37,330 nt of DNA from an uncultured Gammaproteobacteria bacterium (lineage in GTDB: Bacteria > Pseudomonadota > Gammaproteobacteria > Enterobacterales > Psychrobiaceae): positions 1-37,330 of the forward strand of contig CAKZQF010000163.1 of assembly GCA_937139475.1 (NCBI GenBank), written 5' to 3'. Made by a program: the position numbers and the translations under genes. Of this stretch, positions 32,877 through 37,330 are shown in pieces (position 1 is the first letter of the stretch; each line of letters begins with the position of its first letter). The notes beneath the pieces were generated by a model, which was not told the origin of the DNA, did not search any database, and worked only from the letters and a program-made list of their open reading frames with translations.

Positions 32877-33035
32877 AATAATGTCTCTTTTTGTTTCTAT
32901 TTGGCTCGATATAAAATTCTTCATTCTCGCAGCTAGTTGGTGCAGATTTAAGAAGAAAGCGCGCAGCTTATAAGCATAAGTGAGCACTTTCGACGTAAAA
33001 GCTGTGATAAATAGCAAGAAGATGAATAATTGCTC

Positions 33036-34811
33036 TTAATCTAACATTGAGATAGCTGTTGGTGCATCTAGGCCTTTTTCAGCGAGTTCTTCAAATTCGT
33101 TTATGTTGTCAATTTCTGTACCCATTGAGATGTTTGTAACACGCTCAAGGATGATTTCAACAACAACGGGTACACTGTGCTCAGCCATTAACGCTTTAGC
33201 TTGCTCGAATGCTGGACCAACTTCTTCTGGGGTACGTACTCGGATTGCTTTACACCCTAGACCTTCAACAACTGCTACGTGATCTACACCGTATTCGCCC
33301 GTTTCAGGTGAGTTGATGTTTTCAAATGCTAGTTGTACACAGTAGTCCATGTCAAAGCCGCGCTGTGCTTGACGGATTAGGCCAAGGTAAGCGTTATTAA
33401 CTACAACATGGATGTATGGCACTTTAAATTGTGCACCTACAGCCAGTTCTTCAATCATAAACTGGAAGTCGTAATCACCAGATAATGCAACAACATCACG
33501 CTTAGGATCTGCAACTGCTACACCTAATGCTGCCGGAGCTGTCCAACCTAGAGGGCCTGCTTGGCCACAGTTGATCCAGTGACGTGGTTTGTACACGTGT
33601 AAGAACTGTGCGCCGGCGATTTGCGATAGACCGATAGTGGTTACATAACAAGTCTCTTTGCCAAACGCTTTGTTCATTTCCTGGTAAACGCGCTGAGGCT
33701 TCATTGGCACGTTATCGAAGTTTGTCTTACGCTGCATTGTTTGCTTACGTTCCTGACACTCTGCTGCCCATGCGCTGCGATCTGCTAATTTACCAGCTGC
33801 TTTCCATTCTTTAGCCAACGTAACTAATTGCTCTAGTGCTGCACCGGCATCTGAAGTGATACCGAAATCAGGGGTAAATACACGACCGATTTGTGTTGGC
33901 TCAATATCGATATGAACGAATGTACGATCTTTAGTGTAAACATCAACGCTGCCTGTGTGGCGGTTTGCCCAGCGGTTACCGATACCCATAACAAAGCTAG
34001 ACTCTAACATTGTTGCGTTACCGTAACGGTGAGAAGTCTGAAGGCCTACCATGCCTGCCATGAGTGGATGATCATCAGCAATTGTGCCCCAGCCCATTAG
34101 TGTTGGGATTACTGGAACGCCAGTAAGCTCAGCAAACTCTACTAATAGGTCGCTTGCGTCAGCGTTTAAAATACCACCGCCGGCAACGATTAACGGCTTC
34201 TCTTGCTCGTTAAGCATTGTCATTGCTTTTTCGATTTGTGCAGCTGAAGCCGTTGGCTTGTATGCGCTTAAGCTTTGGTAAGTTTCTGGATCAAACTCGA
34301 TTTCAGCCATTTGTACATTAATCGGCAAATCGATTAATACAGGACCTGGACGACCAGAGCGCATTAGATGGAAAGCTTTTTGGAAAACACCTGGTACTAG
34401 ACCTGGCTCTAAAACAGTTGTACACCATTTGGTTACTGGCTCAACGATGGATGAGATATCTACTGCCTGGAAATCTTCTTTATGTAGACGGTCTGTTGGC
34501 GCTTGACCTGTAATACATAAAATTGGAATTGAATCGGCAGATGCAGAGTAAAGACCTGTCACCATGTCAGTACCAGCAGGGCCAGATGTACCAATACACA
34601 CACCGATGTTACCAGCTTCTGTACGGGTGTAACCTTCAGCCATGTGAGAAGCACCTTCAACGTGGCGTGCTAGTACATGCTTGATGCTACCGTTTTTCTT
34701 TAGGGCAGAATACATTGGGTTGATGGCGGCACCTGGCACACCAAATGTTTGTGAAACCCCTTCAAGCTCCATGATTTTAACTGCAGCATCTATCGCTCTC
34801 ATCTTTGCCAT
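33036..34811 (-). CDS. gcl: Glyoxylate carboligase (tartronate-semialdehyde synthase)
   Basis: This ThDP enzyme joins two glyoxylate molecules with loss of CO2 to form tartronate semialdehyde. At 591 residues it closely matches E. coli Gcl (593). Position 51 is valine ([12 protein letters not shown]) where nearly all other ThDP enzymes have the catalytic glutamate, a known hallmark of Gcl. The ThDP motif runs from GDYDFQFM to [11 protein letters not shown]-region blocks such as [17 protein letters not shown] and [14 protein letters not shown] are conserved. GAGGTC lies seven bases before the ATG. It leads a minus-strand gcl-hyi-glxR group behind a good sigma-70 promoter. Confidence 0.97.
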   Translation of the reverse strand: MAKMRAIDAAVKIMELEGVSQTFGVPGAAINPMYSALKKNGSIKHVLARHVEGASHMAEGYTRTEAGNIGVCIGTSGPAGTDMVTGLYSASADSIPILCITGQAPTDRLHKEDFQAVDISSIVEPVTKWCTTVLEPGLVPGVFQKAFHLMRSGRPGPVLIDLPINVQMAEIEFDPETYQSLSAYKPTASAAQIEKAMTMLNEQEKPLIVAGGGILNADASDLLVEFAELTGVPVIPTLMGWGTIADDHPLMAGMVGLQTSHRYGNATMLESSFVMGIGNRWANRHTGSVDVYTKDRTFVHIDIEPTQIGRVFTPDFGITSDAGAALEQLVTLAKEWKAAGKLADRSAWAAECQERKQTMQRKTNFDNVPMKPQRVYQEMNKAFGKETCYVTTIGLSQIAGAQFLHVYKPRHWINCGQAGPLGWTAPAALGVAVADPKRDVVALSGDYDFQFMIEELAVGAQFKVPYIHVVVNNAYLGLIRQAQRGFDMDYCVQLAFENINSPETGEYGVDHVAVVEGLGCKAIRVRTPEEVGPAFEQAKALMAEHSVPVVVEIILERVTNISMGTEIDNINEFEELAEKGLDAPTAISMLD

Positions 34812-34920
34812 GTCGTTGACCTCTTTTAATAGTGTAATTTGAATATTTTGTCTGTGTTGCCTCAGATCGTTTTACTTAACATTTAGAAAAATTGTTATTG
34901 ACCTGTTAACTAATATTGAT

Positions 34921-34948
34921 ACTATAAAATTCTTGTCATGTGTGTCAA
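34921..34948 (-). promoter_or_regulatory. Sigma-70 promoter for gcl
   Basis: On the minus strand TTGACA (34948-34943) and TATAGT (34926-34921) are separated by 16 bases. Transcription would begin near 34914 and leave a leader of about 100 bases before gcl. Confidence 0.6.
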
Positions 34949-34957
34949 CTTTTTATG

Positions 34958-34969
34958 GGAATCGATTTC
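34958..34969. promoter_or_regulatory. Small dyad next to the gcl promoter
   Basis: GGAATCGATTTC is an imperfect palindrome centred on AATCGATT, ten bases upstream of the gcl -35 box. It may be a site for a regulator of the glyoxylate genes, such as an IclR/AllR-type protein, but no regulator gene is in the window. Confidence 0.3.
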
Positions 34970-35139
34970 ATAATGTGGAAATGGCTGAATTTTGCTTAAT
35001 TTACATGTTGTTAAGTTTGTATTCTTTTAATGTTTTACCAATTTTAAGAATTTAATTTTATTTTTTGTCGCTTATCTAGCGAGATTTAGACGCCTTTATT
35101 AGCATTTGACCAACAGTTTTAATTTATGAGGATAGAAAA

Positions 35140-35571
35140 ATGAGTACACAACTAAACTTAGAAAGTGCGAAAAAAATCATCGAGGGTGCGTTGATCATGG
35201 GGGCCGAAATTGGGACGCCGCCTTTGACAGTCGCTGTGCTTGATGTCGGTGGACACCTTAAAGCGTTCGAGCGTCAGGATGATGCCAGTATCATGCGAAT
35301 TGATATTGCTATTGCTAAAGCGTGGGGGGCTATAGGTATGGGTATGAGCTCAAGAACCTTGGGAGATGTTGCTAGTGAGCGGCCTGCATTTATGTCTGCA
35401 TTAACCACCATGGCCCACGGAAACCTAGTGCCAGTGGCGGGTGGCGTACTAATTCGCAACGATGAAAACCAAATCGTTGGCGCGGTTGGCATTACTGGAG
35501 ATACCTCAGATGTCGATGAGAAATGTGCTATTGCAGGTATTGAGTCAGCACGTTTTTGTGTGGCTAATTAA
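35140..35571 (+). CDS. GlcG/HbpS family protein (DUF336)
   Basis: A 143-residue protein of the haem-binding-protein-like GlcG/HbpS family. Conserved blocks are PLTVAVLDVGGHLKAFERQD, SIMRIDIAIAKAWGAIGMGM and PVAGGVLIRNDENQIVGAVG, with the glycine-rich pattern that defines the family. Members occur in glycolate and glyoxylate loci (glcG) and as extracellular haem-binding proteins; no signal peptide is present here, which favours a cytoplasmic role. GAGGAT lies seven bases before the ATG. It is divergent from gcl and upstream of the xanthine permease, matching the purine/glyoxylate theme. Biochemical function is uncertain. Confidence 0.85.
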   Translation: MSTQLNLESAKKIIEGALIMGAEIGTPPLTVAVLDVGGHLKAFERQDDASIMRIDIAIAKAWGAIGMGMSSRTLGDVASERPAFMSALTTMAHGNLVPVAGGVLIRNDENQIVGAVGITGDTSDVDEKCAIAGIESARFCVAN

Positions 35572-35587
35572 TAATTAACTGTGCGTT

Positions 35588-35626
35588 TTATAGCCAAGAA
35601 TGTCGAGTCACCATTCTTGGCTATAA
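35588..35626. terminator. Long hairpin after the glcG-like gene
   Basis: TTATAGCCAAGAATG (35588-35602) and CATTCTTGGCTATAA (35612-35626) are perfect 15-base arms around a 9-base loop, 16 bases past the stop. No T run follows directly, so it may be a terminator or a 3'-end-stabilising structure. Confidence 0.6.
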
Positions 35627-35804
35627 GATATTAAAAAAAATATTCCCTTCTTTTTCGTACGCTTTTTAAACACCCTTAAACTCAATCTGAGCCTTTTCTT
35701 CAGCCTAAATTACCATGTTAAATTTAGGGTCTTTAGTTTACAAAATATTAACATTTCTTTCTTGTCACTATAGACAGGTTAAATTTTACCCTCTATATTT
35801 CCCT

Positions 35805-35828
35805 ATAGTTGACATTTGTGACAACTAT
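35805..35828. promoter_or_regulatory. Inverted repeat upstream of the xanthine permease gene
   Basis: ATAGTTG (35805-35811) and CAACTAT (35822-35828) are inverted copies; inner CA/TG bases also pair across a mismatch. The dyad overlaps a TTGACA and lies about 87 bases before the ATG, so it is a plausible repressor site. Confidence 0.45.
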
Positions 35829-35914
35829 CACACTCTTTAAACAGAGCCTATCAAATAAAAGTAATAAAACGTTGCAAGTTCTGTTTGGGATATAAGAAAA
35901 ATAAGAGGTATAAG

Positions 35915-37300
35915 ATGAGTAATACAGAGAGAAAAAGCGATCTCCTCTATGGACTAGATGATCGCCCGGAACCGGTTAAAGCGCTGTTCGCAGCATTTCA
36001 ACATATCCTAGCCAGCTTTGTTGGTATTACCACCCCCGCGTTAATTATTGGTGGTGTATTAGGATTAGGTAGTGAACTACCTTATTTAATTTCAATGGCA
36101 TTGTTTGTCTCAGGTGTCGGTACATTCATTCAGGCTAGACGAGTTGGGCCAATTGGTTCTGGCTTGTTATGTGTGCAGGGAACCAGTTTTGCGTTTTTAA
36201 GTGCGGTGCTTGCAGCGGGCTTTATCGTTAAAAACCGTGGCGGCGGCCCTGAAGATATCCTCGCGATGATCTTCGGTGTGTGTTTCTTTGCAGCGTTTGT
36301 TGAGATTTTCTTATCTCGTATTATTCACAAATTACAAAATGTAATCACTCCTGTGGTTACTGGTATTGTTATAACCACCATCGGTTTATCGCTCATTAAA
36401 GTGGGCATGACGGATATTGCGGGGGGCTACGGTAACCCTGATATTGGTGCGTTAAAGTATTTGGCTGTTGGTGCAATCACGTTAGCGACGATTATTTTGA
36501 TTAACCGCTCTAGCAATCAAGTATTGCGCTTATCCGGTATTATGATTGGTATGGTGGTTGGCTACATCACGGCGACATTCATGGGCATGGTTAACTTTGA
36601 TGTTGCTGATGTGGCGATTATCGCGGTGCCAATTCCATTTAAATACGGTATCGATTTTGATTTAGCAGCATTTATCCCTGTCGCCATTATTTCAGTCGTT
36701 ACGGCAATTGAAACAACAGGCGATTTAACTGCTAACTCAATGATCTCTAAGCAACCAGTTCAAGGTCCGCTTTATATTCAGCGTATTAAAGGCGGCGTAC
36801 TAGGTGATGGTGTTAACTCTTGTTTAGCGGCTACTTTCGGCAGTTTCCCAATGTCGACCTTTAGTCAAAACAATGGTGTTATACAGCTAACAGGGGTGGC
36901 AAGTCGCTACGTAGCATTCTACATCGCAGGTTTATTTATCCTATTGGGCTTATTCCCAATTATTGGTGCGGTAATGCAAACCTTGCCTAAGCCAGTACTT
37001 GGCGGCGCGACGCTCGTGATGTTTGGTACTGTTGCATCTGCGGGTATCCGTATCTTGGCAACGGCTGAGCTGGATCGTCGAGACCTATTAATCATGGCGG
37101 TTTCATTTGGTCTAGGTTTAGGTGTGGTAGCGGTTCCTGAAGTAACTAACTTCTTCCCACCACTAGCTAAGAGTATCTTTAGTTCGTCTGTAACAGTTGC
37201 TGGTTTGTCAGCAATATTAATGAGCTTGATTATCCCTGGTGGTAAAAAAGTAGATACGAGTGAGCCGCAAACAGAGCCAACAGCTCAACAAGCGACTTAA
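35915..37300 (+). CDS. xanP: Xanthine/purine permease of the NCS2 family, XanP-like
   Basis: A proton-coupled nucleobase transporter with about 14 hydrophobic segments. The ATG at 35915 has AGAGGT seven bases upstream and gives 461 residues, close to E. coli XanP (463); an in-frame ATG at 35885 would add ten basic residues. The substrate-site helices are recognisable: QHILASFVGITTPALIIGG in helix 1, ETTGDLTANSMISKQP in helix 8 and the NAT signature SQNNGVIQLTGVASRYV. The last is XanP-like rather than uracil-permease-like, so xanthine is the likely substrate, though guanine/uric acid cannot be excluded. Xanthine breakdown would feed glyoxylate to the adjacent gcl pathway. GGAGG near 37325 suggests another gene follows. 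Confidence 0.9.
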   Translation: MSNTERKSDLLYGLDDRPEPVKALFAAFQHILASFVGITTPALIIGGVLGLGSELPYLISMALFVSGVGTFIQARRVGPIGSGLLCVQGTSFAFLSAVLAAGFIVKNRGGGPEDILAMIFGVCFFAAFVEIFLSRIIHKLQNVITPVVTGIVITTIGLSLIKVGMTDIAGGYGNPDIGALKYLAVGAITLATIILINRSSNQVLRLSGIMIGMVVGYITATFMGMVNFDVADVAIIAVPIPFKYGIDFDLAAFIPVAIISVVTAIETTGDLTANSMISKQPVQGPLYIQRIKGGVLGDGVNSCLAATFGSFPMSTFSQNNGVIQLTGVASRYVAFYIAGLFILLGLFPIIGAVMQTLPKPVLGGATLVMFGTVASAGIRILATAELDRRDLLIMAVSFGLGLGVVAVPEVTNFFPPLAKSIFSSSVTVAGLSAILMSLIIPGGKKVDTSEPQTEPTAQQAT

Positions 37301-37330
37301 TCTAAAAAGCTACTATTTGACACGGAGGAT

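Larger units (their letters stand above)
34812..35139. other. 328-base divergent regulatory region between gcl and the glcG-like gene
   Basis: AT-rich with no gene. It carries the gcl promoter at 34921-34948 and a small dyad at 34958-34969. The half nearer the plus-strand gene has no clear promoter that I can fix, though one is expected. Confidence 0.6.
35572..35914. other. 343-base gap between the glcG-like gene and xanP
   Basis: It contains the hairpin at 35588-35626 and a dyad at 35805-35828. A TTGACA at 35809-35814 could be a -35 box, but I find no good -10 at the right distance. Confidence 0.5.

Noticed and set aside
32877..33017. A 47-residue N-terminal extension of hydroxypyruvate isomerase
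   Set aside because: It has no counterpart in the family; the ATG at 32876 matches the known N-terminus.

Overview
The window looks like a chromosomal segment of a marine gammaproteobacterium of the Alteromonadales, probably close to Colwellia or Thalassotalea. Three things suggest this: the ampD-ampE-pdhR-aceE-aceF-lpdA order, the moderate to low GC content, and several families of small non-coding repeats with ends such as ATACCAAT and TATACCCAAGC. The genus is an inference; no rRNA or other marker gene is present. I found 30 protein genes and no tRNA, rRNA, CRISPR array, prophage or transposase gene.

Region 1 (1-9090) holds peptidoglycan recycling genes (ampD, ampE) and then the pyruvate dehydrogenase locus: the regulator pdhR, E1 (aceE), an E2 with three lipoyl domains (aceF), and E3 (lpdA) behind its own terminator and leader. 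A perfect PdhR operator sits just before pdhR. Region 2 (9200-16840) holds a secreted amidohydrolase, the corB/ypjD pair, a D-2-hydroxyacid dehydrogenase overlapping a chloramphenicol-acetyltransferase-like gene, a PspC-like gene overlapping a 54-residue membrane protein, and a CDF metal transporter coupled to a VOC protein.

Region 3 (17077-27951) is a nitrate assimilation island. On the minus strand are nirB, nirD, narK and, beyond a repeat element, a PP2C phosphatase/protein kinase fusion. On the plus strand are nasA and a DUF4202 gene. Between the two arms is a small membrane-protein gene. Each arm has a sigma-54 -24/-12 promoter (GG-N10-GC) and an upstream GCAC-N7-GTGC dyad that matches the NtrC enhancer pattern. 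This suggests paired nitrogen control of nitrate uptake and reduction to ammonium.

Region 4 (28127-37300) holds a VOC/GNAT gene pair, the glyoxylate-to-glycerate pathway (gcl, hyi, glxR and, beyond another repeat, a ttuD-type glycerate kinase), and divergent genes for a GlcG/HbpS-like protein and a XanP-like xanthine permease. Purine breakdown yields glyoxylate, so xanthine import next to gcl makes metabolic sense. The window ends at a Shine-Dalgarno-like GGAGG, so another gene probably begins just beyond.

The least explained part is the repeat content. Two copies of an ATACCAAT-ended MITE-like element, three copies or fragments of a modular GTTACTTT element and one TATACCCAAGC-ended element fill most long intergenic gaps. 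One MITE end supplies the last codons and stop of an acetyltransferase gene. Two repeat pairs lie in inverted orientation around the nitrate island.
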